37,776 nt of DNA from Bacteroidota bacterium (GCA_021300195.1 JAJTIE010000043.1:1-37776); one strand, 5' to 3'. Positions 8,016 to 15,791 are shown, counted from the stretch's first letter. A program made the numbers and translations. The notes: generated from the sequence alone by a model not told the origin.

Positions 8016-8037
8016 AAGATTCACAGAAGATTCACAG
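8016..8037 (-). repeat. Two perfect 11-bp tandem repeats, PhoB-box-like
   Basis: On the minus strand the unit CTGTGAATCTT occurs twice back to back. The 7-bp half-site CTGTGAA repeats at an 11-bp pitch, the same geometry as the enterobacterial pho box (CTGTCAT, 4-bp spacer, CTGTCAT). It contains the stop codon of the upstream membrane-protein gene and lies 76 bases before the response-regulator start. Binding by that regulator is inference. Confidence 0.55.
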
Positions 8038-9385
8038 GCCTGTAGCCCGCCGCTACGTCACGGCGGTTGCAGCGGCGGGCATATTGCGCGGCTGCCAGCG
8101 CCACCAGCACCGGCCCATACACCAGCACAAAGCGTGGCTGAATGGGCACCCCCAGCAGCAGCAGGGCTAGCGGCAGCAGTACGAACCCTGTGGGCGCACG
8201 CAGTGCACGGCGCCAGCAGCCCAGGGCCACCAGCAGCAGGGCCACCAGTGTGTACATACCCAGTGCCAGGCGCTGCCAGCTGGCCCGCTGCCAGGCGGCG
8301 GGCTGCCGGGCCAGCTGCTGGCGGTAGCCATACAGCCGGTATACCAGCTGGTCCAGCTCGCGGTACTCGGCAGCCTGCACCGGGCGATACGCCGGCAGGT
8401 GCCGATACTCTAGCCAGGGGTGGCGGTACAGGGCACGCAGGTTATCGGCCAGCAGCTGGCCATGCACCTGCAGTGGGGGGTAGGGGGTGAGGGCCGCCAG
8501 CTCTGCATCGGCCTGCTGCCAGGCCTGGGCAGGGCTTTGGCCACGGGCAATGAGCTGGCTACGGCGCAGGTGCAGGGCCCATTCGCCCAGCTGGTAGCGT
8601 GCCCGGGGATAGCGCTGCCAGTGCCCGGGCCGAACCCGCTCCAGGCTATCGCGCTGCTGCCGCAGTAGCCGGGCCAGCGGGCCGGGGGCGGCCTGCTCGG
8701 GGGCCAGGGCACTGGCATTGTCCCACAGCCGCTTGCCCTGCACGGGGTAGTGGTGGTGGCCCTGCAGCCGGTGGCCCAGCTGCTCTATCCCCACCACCAG
8801 GCCCAGGGGGAGCAGGAGCAGGGCCAGGCTATGCCCAACTCCGGATCGGGCTCGCCAGCTGCGCAGGCCCACCCACACCGCCACGGCGGGCAGGCTGAAG
8901 AGTGCCTGGTACCGAAACAGAAAGGCCAGGCCCAGCAGCAGCCCCAGCTGCCAGGCCGGGGCGCGGCGCAGCAGGGCCGTAAGCAGCAGCAGCAGGCTGG
9001 CCATAAACAGTGCCTCGCTCTGTAGCGAGAGCAGCAGGTAGGCAGGCAGGGGGTCTAGCCCCAGCCAGAGGGACGGGAGCAGGGCCACCCAGCCCCGGAG
9101 GCGCAGGCCGTAGTGCAGCAGGGCGGCCAGGCATAGGGCAAAGGCCAATGTCTGAAGCAAGACGGGCAGGTAGGCCGATGGCCACAGCCTGTGGCACACG
9201 GAAAGGAACATATTGGTGCCGGGGGGGTGCAGGGGGTGCCAGTGCAGGGCACCGGTCAGGTAGTAGTGCAGGTCGGGCTCGTACTGCGGGCCGGCCAGCA
9301 GCAGGTAGCCCCACAGCGGCAGTAGCGTGGCGAGGGCCAGCCACCAGAAGGCGTATCGACCAGGGTGGGTGGCGGGGCGGCGCAT
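8021..9385 (-). CDS. Polytopic membrane protein, GT-C glycosyltransferase-like
   Basis: 454 residues with about 9-11 hydrophobic segments in two blocks (residues 12-215 and 375-440) separated by a soluble stretch of about 160 residues. The first loop contains YEPDLHYYLTGALHW then HPLHPPGTNM. An acidic residue after TM1 and an HPPG-type motif are typical of PMT/ArnT-like GT-C enzymes, which use lipid-linked sugars. The match is only at that level and no specific family can be named. Codon choice is GC-rich. ATG 9385 was chosen because it gives a short basic N-terminus followed by TM1; a GTG at 9448 would add 21 less convincing residues. It precedes the two-component genes on the same strand, and its stop codon lies inside the tandem repeat. 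Confidence 0.65.
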   Translation of the reverse strand: MRRPATHPGRYAFWWLALATLLPLWGYLLLAGPQYEPDLHYYLTGALHWHPLHPPGTNMFLSVCHRLWPSAYLPVLLQTLAFALCLAALLHYGLRLRGWVALLPSLWLGLDPLPAYLLLSLQSEALFMASLLLLLTALLRRAPAWQLGLLLGLAFLFRYQALFSLPAVAVWVGLRSWRARSGVGHSLALLLLPLGLVVGIEQLGHRLQGHHHYPVQGKRLWDNASALAPEQAAPGPLARLLRQQRDSLERVRPGHWQRYPRARYQLGEWALHLRRSQLIARGQSPAQAWQQADAELAALTPYPPLQVHGQLLADNLRALYRHPWLEYRHLPAYRPVQAAEYRELDQLVYRLYGYRQQLARQPAAWQRASWQRLALGMYTLVALLLVALGCWRRALRAPTGFVLLPLALLLLGVPIQPRFVLVYGPVLVALAAAQYARRCNRRDVAAGYRPVNLL

Positions 9386-9541
9386 GCCCCAAGTTAGGGC
9401 TTTGTGCGCTGCTAGAAGGGTAAAATTTATCTCTTTGCGTACGCACACGCTGGGTACAGCGCAACTCTAGCTAGCAAAGCCAATCGACTACTAGGCTACG
9501 CTGCCTGCATGGGCAAGGGGGTTAAGTACCTACCAAGTACC

Positions 9542-10486
9542 CTAAAGGAAATCTAAGTGCTTACGTATGCGATCTATATCAGTTTTATAGACTGGGTCGA
9601 TGGAAGTAGCCTGGCAGTAATCGTGATAAGCATCCGCATATTTTTCCTGCATTTCATAGATTAATCCACGATTATGATAGGCAACTGCATAATTGGGGTC
9701 TATCTCTGTAGCACGGCTGTAGTCGGCGATTGCACCTATGCTGTCCGTTTTACGCTTCGCATTACCACGTGTGAAATAGGCCAAAGCATTATTGGAATCT
9801 AGCTCGATCGTCCGATTATAGTCGGCTATTGCACCTTTATTATCGTATCGCGTAGCCTTCATTTTTCCACGCATGTAGTAGGCCGATGCATAACCAGGAT
9901 CCAGCTTTATTGCCTGGCTGTAGTCGCTAATTAGGCCTACGCGTCGAGCACGGTTCGTTTGGATATATTTTAAGTTAGCACGCAAAAAATAGGCTAGCGC
10001 ACAATCTGGAGCCCTTTCAATCGCCCAGTTGTAGTCGGCTAGTGCGCCTTCATACTCGTATCGATTATGATTCATGTTTCCACGTATAAGATGGGCGGTT
10101 ACAGGGTAATATATAAATAAATCAGGATGATTATCTAGCAAAATAAAAGCTTTCTCATAAGCCTTTTCATGAGTTCCAGTTGTGTAATTTTCTATGAGAA
10201 GCGCACTTATAATTAGAAAAATAAATAATGAGTCCCATGCTTTGTTCCCTGTTAAAATTGAATCTAGTTTTTCAGAAATCGTCTCCTCGTAAGTACCATT
10301 CACTAATTCAAAAGCCCCTTCTACCTGCTTACGCATGGTCGGATATTTGGCAAATAATGCTTGTACTTTATCCTCTACTTGTTGTTTTCGGTAGTCCCGC
10401 CACCACGCCATGTACTTTGGCCCCAGGGTTAGCTCGTACAGTTCTTGTACCAGGCTCTCTTCATCTGTGTGACTAGCCTTCTTCAT
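9542..10486 (-). CDS. Tetratricopeptide repeat protein
   Basis: 314 residues. After a helical N-terminal region of about 135 residues come five consecutive TPR units of 34-35 residues (about 136-305), with recurring AYxxRGxxx...GAIADYxxAIELDPN signatures. TPRs build a superhelical protein-binding scaffold; the partner is unknown. There is one hydrophobic stretch (SLFIFLIISALLI, about 86-98) but no signal peptide, so it may be cytoplasmic or weakly membrane-associated. The gene is clearly more AT-rich than everything around it, especially its 5' half, which uses AAA, ATA and TTT codons heavily. That is a mark of recent transfer or a different mutational history. It stands alone, about 160 bases downstream of the Coq7-like gene. 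Confidence 0.88.
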   Translation of the reverse strand: MKKASHTDEESLVQELYELTLGPKYMAWWRDYRKQQVEDKVQALFAKYPTMRKQVEGAFELVNGTYEETISEKLDSILTGNKAWDSLFIFLIISALLIENYTTGTHEKAYEKAFILLDNHPDLFIYYPVTAHLIRGNMNHNRYEYEGALADYNWAIERAPDCALAYFLRANLKYIQTNRARRVGLISDYSQAIKLDPGYASAYYMRGKMKATRYDNKGAIADYNRTIELDSNNALAYFTRGNAKRKTDSIGAIADYSRATEIDPNYAVAYHNRGLIYEMQEKYADAYHDYCQATSIDPVYKTDIDRIRKHLDFL

Positions 10487-10646
10487 GTCTAACGGGATTG
10501 AGGGATTCCTACCTTGGCACTAGAATGGTTAAACCCACAGTAAACACTCGACGCAAGACACCAGCGAGAATGTAGCCCACCCATAGGCGTTTGGGTGTAT
10601 TGTCACCCGACCCAATCCGCCCCACAGGCCGTAGGGGTTGCGGTGC

Positions 10647-11153
10647 TCAGGAGGGGGTTTTGCCAACCTTCATCTGCTTGCTCTCGGGCGCGTGGGCTAC
10701 CAGCTGCTGCTGGTTGTCCAGCACCTCTTGCAGCACCTTTAGCACATCGGGGCCGGGTTCGTTGTGGTTCAGTTTTTCCAGGGTCAGGGCTTCTATCATG
10801 GATCGGAAGCCAAATTGTAGCTGCAGCCGGCGCAGGTACTTCTCGTAGCGCAGCATGATCCAGGCCTCCAGGGTACGCTCTATGCGGGTGGCCCAGGGGG
10901 CGGGCAGCAGGGCGGTGCACCAGCCGAAGAGGTGGCCAAAGTAGTAGAACCAGCGTGCGTACCAGATGGGGCGGCTGCGGCGGCGGCGCAGCAGGTCGTT
11001 CAGGAAGGCCGTGTGCTGGGCCTTTCGCTCGCGCAGCAGGCGTATGCGGTCTCCCCCGCTGTGCACCTGGCGGTACCAGCCCAGGCGCATACTCTCGCGG
11101 GCGTGCAGGTCTCGCAGCAGGCGGCGGGTGGTGCGGGCGAAGTTCTTTTTCAT
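10647..11153 (-). CDS. Coq7-like ferritin-fold protein with altered iron ligands
   Basis: 168 residues that align by eye along their length with the Coq7 (demethoxyubiquinone hydroxylase) family. Helix 1 HARES (family HAGE) keeps E20. Helix 2 RERKAQHTAFL has H47 but K44 where the diiron ligand Glu of ExxH should be. The RPIWYARWFYYFGHLFGWCTALL hairpin matches the membrane-contact region of the family. Helix 3 LEAWIMLRY keeps E96. Helix 4 has LEKLNH (E126, H130) with one residue too many for ExxH. Either it binds iron differently or it has lost catalysis. Bacteroidota normally use menaquinone, so a ubiquinone role is unlikely. Its ATG overlaps the stop of the GbsR-type regulator gene by 4 bases, indicating one operon. 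A longer overlapping frame (10603-11184) is a shadow. Confidence 0.55.
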   Translation of the reverse strand: MKKNFARTTRRLLRDLHARESMRLGWYRQVHSGGDRIRLLRERKAQHTAFLNDLLRRRRSRPIWYARWFYYFGHLFGWCTALLPAPWATRIERTLEAWIMLRYEKYLRRLQLQFGFRSMIEALTLEKLNHNEPGPDVLKVLQEVLDNQQQLVAHAPESKQMKVGKTPS

Positions 11154-11701
11154 GAGGGCTTGGCAAATAGGTCCATCCAGCCACTTAGCTGCAGCAGCTG
11201 CCGCTGCCTTAGCAGGGGGAGCAGTCGCTGGGCAATATCTTCAAATAAGCGTAGAAAGTCGCTCATCTGCTGTACATTCTGCACAAACTCAGCCTCCTCT
11301 TGGGTAAGGGGCCGCTGTGCCTCGTCAGCATGGCGGCGCACCTCCTGCTCTATCTGGCTTACACGCCCTATCAGGGGTTGTATCTCGCGCTGGCGGCGCT
11401 CTTCCAGTATGTGGTAGGTCAGCTCCCACACGTCTTTTTGCGCCACGTAGTAGTCTCGCCGCGTGTCGGGCATCTCCACCCGTTCCACAATCTTCCAGTC
11501 CAGCAGCTTGTGCAGGTTTATGTTTGCATTTCCACGGCTGATGGCCAGGGCCTCCATCACGGCATCCGTGTCCAGGGGCTGGGCGCTTACATACAGCAGG
11601 GCATATACCTGCGCCATGGTCTTGCTCACGCCCCAGTGGCCGGCCATCTCGCCCCAGCAGCTTATAAGCTCCTGCTTGCTCTCGTCCAAGGTATCGCCCA
11701 T
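11150..11701 (-). CDS. GbsR/MarR-type transcriptional regulator
   Basis: 183 residues. The N-terminal half matches the GbsR group: EMAGHWGVSKTMAQVYALLY, then the winged helix with MEALAISRGNANINLHKLLD (recognition helix about 50-70) and the wing VERVEMPDTRRDYYVAQKDVW. The C-terminal half is a helical dimerisation and sensing region rich in Glu and Arg. Known GbsR proteins sense choline or glycine betaine and repress osmoprotectant genes; related Bacteroidota proteins have unknown ligands. No osmolyte genes are nearby. It is co-transcribed with the Coq7-like gene (4-base ATGA overlap), which is therefore its most likely target. It diverges from gcvH, with 141 bases between the starts. Confidence 0.85.
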   Translation of the reverse strand: MGDTLDESKQELISCWGEMAGHWGVSKTMAQVYALLYVSAQPLDTDAVMEALAISRGNANINLHKLLDWKIVERVEMPDTRRDYYVAQKDVWELTYHILEERRQREIQPLIGRVSQIEQEVRRHADEAQRPLTQEEAEFVQNVQQMSDFLRLFEDIAQRLLPLLRQRQLLQLSGWMDLFAKPS

Positions 11702-11792
11702 CCCGCGCTAAAGATCGGAATAAATCATTTTCACTAAAATTTGAAAACAAAAAGAAAGGCACTGGCTTCTGTTTTTTTGCGTGCCCAACTCC

Positions 11793-11800
11793 TATATTTG
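11793..11800 (+). promoter_or_regulatory. -7 element of gcvH promoter
   Basis: TATATTTG is an exact TAnnTTTG match ending 43 bases before the gcvH ATG. The nearest plausible -33 is TCTG at 11768-11771, 21 bases upstream; a closer TTG has too short a spacer. Confidence 0.6.
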
Positions 11801-11842
11801 CCCCGAATCATTAATGCACCGTAGACACCAACTGTATACACC

Positions 11843-12220
11843 ATGAACATCCCAAAGGACCTGCACTATACCAAAGACCATGAATGGGTACGCATAGAGG
11901 GCGATGTAGCCACGATTGGGATTACTGATTTTGCACAGAAGGAGCTGGGCGACATCGTATTTGTGGAAGCAAACACCGTAGGTGAGCACCTGAAGGGGGG
12001 AGAGGTATTTGGCACCGTAGAAGCCGTGAAAACCGTGAGCGACCTGTTTCTGCCCATAGCCGGAGAGATCCTGGAGCTGAACGGGGAGCTGGATGGCAAT
12101 CCGGAGCTGGTAAACACCGATCCCTATGGCAAGGGCTGGATGGTGAAGGTAAAGCTGGCTGCCGGGGCAGACAAAGGCGAACTGCTGGCCGCAGCTGCCT
12201 ACGAGAAGCTGATAGGCTAG
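11843..12220 (+). CDS. gcvH: Glycine cleavage system H protein
   Basis: 125 residues, full length. It carries the lipoyl arm that shuttles the aminomethyl group between P, T and L proteins of the glycine cleavage system in the cytoplasm. The lipoylation site is K63 in [13 protein letters not shown]. Other family marks are [20 protein letters not shown] at the start, the conserved LGDIVFVE strand and the end [13 protein letters not shown]. It is a single-gene transcript: an exact -7 box lies upstream and a strong terminator follows. No gcvT or gcvP gene is in the window. H proteins also serve as lipoate carriers for other complexes, and two such complexes are partly encoded here (sucB and the E1 fusion). 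Confidence 0.97.
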   Translation: MNIPKDLHYTKDHEWVRIEGDVATIGITDFAQKELGDIVFVEANTVGEHLKGGEVFGTVEAVKTVSDLFLPIAGEILELNGELDGNPELVNTDPYGKGWMVKVKLAAGADKGELLAAAAYEKLIG

Positions 12221-12275
12221 TGCCATGGCCCAAGCGGGCACAGACCGCAGGCCAGGCAGGCAACCAGAAAGAAAC

Positions 12276-12301
12276 AGGACAGCAGGGGCTGTCCTTTTTT
12301 T
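12276..12301 (+). terminator. Intrinsic terminator after gcvH
   Basis: The perfect 8-bp stem AGGACAGC / GCTGTCCT with a 4-nt loop (AGGG) is followed by seven T. It lies 55 bases after the gcvH stop and 39 bases before gpmI. Confidence 0.93.
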
Positions 12302-12339
12302 ATGTCTTATCTTAGGGTGTATTCCCGCAAGCTAGATCT

Positions 12340-13884
12340 ATGAGCCGAAAAGTACTGCTGACCATCCTGGATGGCTGGGGCCTGGCCGAAGACCCCCGTG
12401 TAAGTGCACCCGATAGGGCCCACGTACCCTTCTACCAGATGCTGATGCACCAATACCCGCACAGCAGGCTGCAGGCCAGTGAGCAGGCGGTGGGCCTGCC
12501 GGCAGGCCAGATGGGGAATAGCGAGGTGGGCCACATGAACCTGGGGGCCGGGCGCGTGGTGTATCAGGAGCTGGAGCGCATCCACCTGGCACTGGCAGAC
12601 GGCAGCCTGGAAAAGACCGCCGCCTTTCAGGATATGGTTGCCTATTGCCTGGCCTATAAGCGGCCGCTACACCTGCTGGGGCTGGTAAGCGACGGCGGTG
12701 TGCACAGCCACCTGGGCCACCTGCTGGCCCTGCTGCCCATACTGAAGCGGGCCGGACTGACGGAGGTGTACCTGCACGCCTTTACAGACGGGCGAGACAC
12801 AGACCCCCGGTCGGGCCTCAGCTTTGTGCAGCAGGTACTGGCCGCCATGCAGCAGCAGGGCATAGGCCAGCTAGCCAGTATATGCGGGCGCTACTATGCC
12901 ATGGACCGCGACCAGCGCTGGGAGCGCACACACCGTGCCTACCAGCTGCTTACGCATGGCCTGGGCCACCCCACTACCGACCCCCTGGCAGCCATACGGG
13001 CCAGCTATGAGCAGGGAAAGACAGACGAGTTTATAGAACCCATTGTATGCATGCACGGCGGGCAGCCTGTGGCCTGCATAGAGGCAGAGGATGCCGTGCT
13101 GTTTTTCAACTTCCGCACCGACCGGGGCCGCCAGCTTACGCGCGCCCTTACGCAGGAGAACCTGGCTGAGCACGGCATGCATACCCTGCCGCTACACTTC
13201 ACCACCTTTACCCGCTACGACGACCGCTACAAAGGGGTGCAGGTTTTCTTCGAAAAAGATGAGCTGAAACACACCCTGGGCCAGGTGCTGGCGGCGGCCC
13301 ACCTGCGGCAGATCCGCATAGCCGAAACAGAGAAGTACCCACACGTTACCTTCTTCTTCAATGGTGGGATGGAGACCGCCGCCACCGGCGAGGAACGCAT
13401 CCTGATCCCCAGCCCGAAGGTGGCCACCTACGACCTGAAGCCCGAGATGAGCGCCTATGAGATACGTGATACCCTGATCCCCCGCATACAGCAGGGCGAT
13501 GCGGACTTCATCTGCCTGAACTTTGCAAACCCCGATATGGTAGGCCATACGGGTATATGGGAGGCAGCCGTAAAAGCCGTGGAGGCGGTAGATGCCTGCC
13601 ACCAGGCGGTGGCCGAGGCGGCGTGGGCGGCGGGCTACACCTGCATCAGCCTGGCCGACCATGGCAACTGCGACCGCATGCGTAACCCCGATGGCAGCCC
13701 ACACACAGCACATACCCTTAGCATGGTGCCCTGTATCCTGCATGGGCAGGATGCCCGGCAGTTCCGCATCCGCGATGGAAAGCTGGGGGACATTGCGCCC
13801 ACCATCCTCCACCTGATGGGGCTGGAGATTCCGGCCGAAATGACGGGGAACATCCTGGTGGAGCCTGTCAACACAAAAGAGTAA
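12340..13884 (+). CDS. gpmI: 2,3-bisphosphoglycerate-independent phosphoglycerate mutase
   Basis: 514 residues, full length for iPGM. It interconverts 3- and 2-phosphoglycerate in glycolysis and gluconeogenesis with two Mn ions. Residues seen: D11 in LLTILDGWG, the catalytic serine S61 in GQMGNSEVGHMNLGAG, HAFTDGRDTDPRSG, the substrate Arg region ICGRYYAMDRDQRWER, FNFRTDRGRQLT, and the second metal site LADHGNCDRM with the later HT. All motifs are intact. It starts at ATG 12340, directly after the gcvH terminator. TATCTTAG (12308-12315) is an imperfect -7 box. It converges with rimM; the 84-base gap holds a hairpin that may end both transcripts. Confidence 0.97.
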   Translation: MSRKVLLTILDGWGLAEDPRVSAPDRAHVPFYQMLMHQYPHSRLQASEQAVGLPAGQMGNSEVGHMNLGAGRVVYQELERIHLALADGSLEKTAAFQDMVAYCLAYKRPLHLLGLVSDGGVHSHLGHLLALLPILKRAGLTEVYLHAFTDGRDTDPRSGLSFVQQVLAAMQQQGIGQLASICGRYYAMDRDQRWERTHRAYQLLTHGLGHPTTDPLAAIRASYEQGKTDEFIEPIVCMHGGQPVACIEAEDAVLFFNFRTDRGRQLTRALTQENLAEHGMHTLPLHFTTFTRYDDRYKGVQVFFEKDELKHTLGQVLAAAHLRQIRIAETEKYPHVTFFFNGGMETAATGEERILIPSPKVATYDLKPEMSAYEIRDTLIPRIQQGDADFICLNFANPDMVGHTGIWEAAVKAVEAVDACHQAVAEAAWAAGYTCISLADHGNCDRMRNPDGSPHTAHTLSMVPCILHGQDARQFRIRDGKLGDIAPTILHLMGLEIPAEMTGNILVEPVNTKE

Positions 13885-13903
13885 ACCGCCCGCCGGCATA
13901 AAC

Positions 13904-13930
13904 GTTGGCAAAACGGGGTTTTTCGCTAAC
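13904..13930. terminator. Possible bidirectional terminator between gpmI and rimM
   Basis: GTTGGC + AAAAC pairs with GTTTT + GCTAAC (one G-T wobble, 2-nt bulge, GGG loop). It is well placed between two convergent genes but has no U-tract outside the stem. Confidence 0.35.
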
Positions 13931-13968
13931 CCACCCAGATACACCTCCAGCAGGCCCTACGGGCACAC

Positions 13969-14520
13969 CTATGCGCCTGGCCCGCCCAGATAGACGTCCA
14001 GCAGGCCCTCGGGTAAGCGCAGGTGTAGCACACCCGCTTGCTTATCAAGGCCTACAATAAAAGGCTCGGCCAGGGGGATGAGCACTTTGGCACCCTGTGC
14101 CGCCACCTCCAGCACATCTTGGCCTGGCATCTCCAGCACCTGAATGATGGTGCCAATCTCGGTACCTGTGGCGTCATCCACGGCTAGCAGGCCCTCCAGC
14201 TCATGGCAATAGAGCTGCCCGGGTTCTGGCCGGGGCAGCTGGCTGCCGTGCACGCGCACAGCCTGGTTACGAAGGCGCTCGGCGGCGTTTCGGTCGTCCA
14301 CGCCCCTCAGCTTAAGGCCCACGGCCTGTGTGTCCAGGGGGCGTATCTGCTCTATCTGATGGGGGGTAGTAAAAGCATCGAGCTCAAGGAAGACTTCCTT
14401 GAGCTCGAGATAAGGTTCTACAGGCTTGTGCGCAAGCAGTACTTTCAGTTCGCCTTTTATGCCCTGGGGCTTCACCACTTTCCCAATGTGCACATCGGGC
14501 TTTGCAGAGGGTGCTGGCAT
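13969..14520 (-). CDS. rimM: Ribosome maturation factor RimM
   Basis: 183 residues, normal length. It binds ribosomal protein S19 in the 30S head and assists 16S rRNA maturation. The N-terminal RimM barrel has VHIGKVVKPQGIKGELKV; the PRC-barrel half has LYCHELEGLLAVD, the DVLEV strand and the end EGLLDVYLGG. It follows rpsP by 29 bases, a common rpsP-rimM order, and is presumably transcribed from the rpsP promoter. The codons for residues about 38-48 (LELKEVFLEL) form a near-perfect 31-nt palindrome in the DNA. The protein sequence there looks normal for the family. Confidence 0.95.
   Translation of the reverse strand: MPAPSAKPDVHIGKVVKPQGIKGELKVLLAHKPVEPYLELKEVFLELDAFTTPHQIEQIRPLDTQAVGLKLRGVDDRNAAERLRNQAVRVHGSQLPRPEPGQLYCHELEGLLAVDDATGTEIGTIIQVLEMPGQDVLEVAAQGAKVLIPLAEPFIVGLDKQAGVLHLRLPEGLLDVYLGGPGA
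14378..14408. repeat. 31-nt near-perfect palindrome inside rimM
   Basis: TCGAGCTCAAGGAAG (14378-14392), one central A, then its exact reverse complement CTTCCTTGAGCTCGA (14394-14408). The 15-bp perfect stem lies within the rimM coding sequence. Confidence 0.85.
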
Positions 14521-14549
14521 AGGGCAGATACTCGGCGGTTCAGGCCAAA

Positions 14550-15122
14550 CTACTCAGCAGCATTCTCGGCCACTTCGGCAGTGGGTGCGCTGGCGGCCTC
14601 TGCCTCATCGGCAGGTGCCTCACCCGTTGCTTCGGCCTCGGCGGCCTTGGCAGCAGCGGCAGCTTCCTTGGCAGCCTCCTCCAGGCGGGCCGATATGGCC
14701 GCTGCACGCTCTTTGCGTTTGGCCTGCTCTTGGGCATGGGCCGCACTGGCTAGCTCCGTCTTGGATTTTTGTATGGCAAACTGGGCCGTTTCCTGCTTCT
14801 TGTCGCGGGTCGTTTTCCAGTCTTGGTAGGCTTTTTCAATCTCTTCAGCCGTCTTGCCCTGCTTATGCAGGTGGTGGCGTAGCAGCACGCCCTCCTCGCT
14901 TAGGATGTTCTTGACCGTATCGGTGGGCTGGGCACCCTGCTGTAGCCACTTTAGGGCTGCTGCAGCGTCCAGCTCGTAGCGGTCAAATTGCTTGTGTGGA
15001 TCGAAGGTGCCCAGTTTCTCAATGAAACGACCATCCCGAGGTGAGCGGGCATCGGCAGCTACGATCCTGAAGAAGGCACGGTGCGTGCGTCCTTGACGTT
15101 GAAGTCTTAGTTTAACAGGCAT
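14550..15122 (-). CDS. rpsP: 30S ribosomal protein S16 with Ala/Glu-rich tail
   Basis: 190 residues. The first 80 or so are S16 (PVKLRLQRQGRTHRAFFRIV, FIEKLGTFDP, LKWLQQGAQPTDTVKNIL). The remaining ~105 residues are a charged, Ala/Glu/Lys-rich helical tail (EEAAKEAAAAAKAAEAEA), an extension often seen in Bacteroidota S16. ATG 15122 is right because an exact -7 box lies 36 bases upstream; the open frame continues to 15752 but those codons lie over the promoter and the divergent gene. First gene of the rpsP-rimM unit. The starts of rpsP and the divergent carbonic-anhydrase-like gene are only 89 bases apart. Confidence 0.96.
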   Translation of the reverse strand: MPVKLRLQRQGRTHRAFFRIVAADARSPRDGRFIEKLGTFDPHKQFDRYELDAAAALKWLQQGAQPTDTVKNILSEEGVLLRHHLHKQGKTAEEIEKAYQDWKTTRDKKQETAQFAIQKSKTELASAAHAQEQAKRKERAAAISARLEEAAKEAAAAAKAAEAEATGEAPADEAEAASAPTAEVAENAAE

Positions 15123-15157
15123 GATAAATAAACAGATTTCGCTAAAAATGCGGAGGG

Positions 15158-15188
15158 CAAAGTTAGGGCTTTTTTGTTTTATCCACAA
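15158..15188 (-). promoter_or_regulatory. rpsP promoter (-33 TTG, N20, -7 TAACTTTG)
   Basis: On the minus strand, TTG (15186-15188), a 20-base spacer, then TAACTTTG (15158-15165), an exact TAnnTTTG. The predicted leader to ATG 15122 is about 30 bases. Confidence 0.75.
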
Positions 15189-15211
15189 TTTGATTTTCAT
15201 AAATTTCAGGG

Positions 15212-15745
15212 ATGAAAGCACTTCTGAAATCTCTGCGCGGGCATAGCCCGCAGGTCCACCCCACGGCCTTTGTAGCAGAAACCGCCGTACTGATTGGCCA
15301 GGTGCAGGTGGGCGAGGGCAGCAGTATCTGGTACAACACCGTGCTGCGTGGCGACGTGAATGCCATACGCGTAGGCGCCCGGAGCAACATACAGGACGGG
15401 GCCGTGGTGCACTGCACCTACCAGCATACCGAAACACACATAGGCGACGAGGTAACCATAGGCCACCTGGCCATGATACACGGCTGCACGATACACAGCC
15501 ATGTACTGGTGGGGATGAGCTGCACCGTGCTGGACCAGGCCGTGATAGAGCCGGACGTGATACTGGGCGCGGGCAGCCTGGTGCTACAGCGCCAGGTGCT
15601 GGAGAGCGGCCACCTGTATGCCGGCAGCCCTGCACGCAAACTGCGCAAGCTAAGTGAAGAACAGATGAAGAGCATCCGCCACTATGCCACTCAGTACCAA
15701 ATGTATACCGATTGGTACCTTTCGGAGCCGAATATTGGCAGTTGA
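15212..15745 (+). CDS. Gamma-carbonic anhydrase-type hexapeptide-repeat protein
   Basis: 177 residues forming a left-handed beta-helix of hexapeptide repeats. Putative metal-binding histidines are H67 (GAVVHCTYQ), H85 (VTIGHLAMIHG) and H90, the HxxxxH spacing of gamma-class carbonic anhydrases. The C-terminal helix (SEEQMKSIRHYATQYQMYTDWY) packs on the trimer. Many such proteins (YrdA, PaaY) are Zn proteins with weak or untested carbonic anhydrase activity, so activity is not certain. It is cytoplasmic. It diverges from rpsP with 89 bases between the start codons. No clear -7 box for this gene was found in that gap. The next gene downstream on the same strand starts 46 bases after its stop. 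Confidence 0.92.
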   Translation: MKALLKSLRGHSPQVHPTAFVAETAVLIGQVQVGEGSSIWYNTVLRGDVNAIRVGARSNIQDGAVVHCTYQHTETHIGDEVTIGHLAMIHGCTIHSHVLVGMSCTVLDQAVIEPDVILGAGSLVLQRQVLESGHLYAGSPARKLRKLSEEQMKSIRHYATQYQMYTDWYLSEPNIGS

Positions 15746-15791
15746 CGCGCATATTGACGGCTCATGCACGTTTTACAGATAGCTTAACCGT

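Noticed and set aside
8829-9464. Pro/Ala/Arg-rich minus-strand frame over the GT-C-like gene
   Set aside because: Low-complexity shadow in very GC-rich DNA; the chosen frame gives clean membrane helices.
10603-11184. A 193-codon minus-strand frame overlapping the Coq7-like gene
   Set aside because: Pro/Arg/Ala-rich shadow of GC-rich coding DNA; the other frame matches a family and overlaps its regulator by 4 bases.
14550-14865. Long Ala/Glu tail of S16 as a possible novel fusion
   Set aside because: Such tails are common in Bacteroidota S16 proteins, so it is not novel.
14550-15752. A 400-codon minus-strand frame covering rpsP and upstream DNA
   Set aside because: The part beyond 15122 lies over the rpsP promoter and antisense to the carbonic-anhydrase-like gene; only the S16 part has protein-like sequence.
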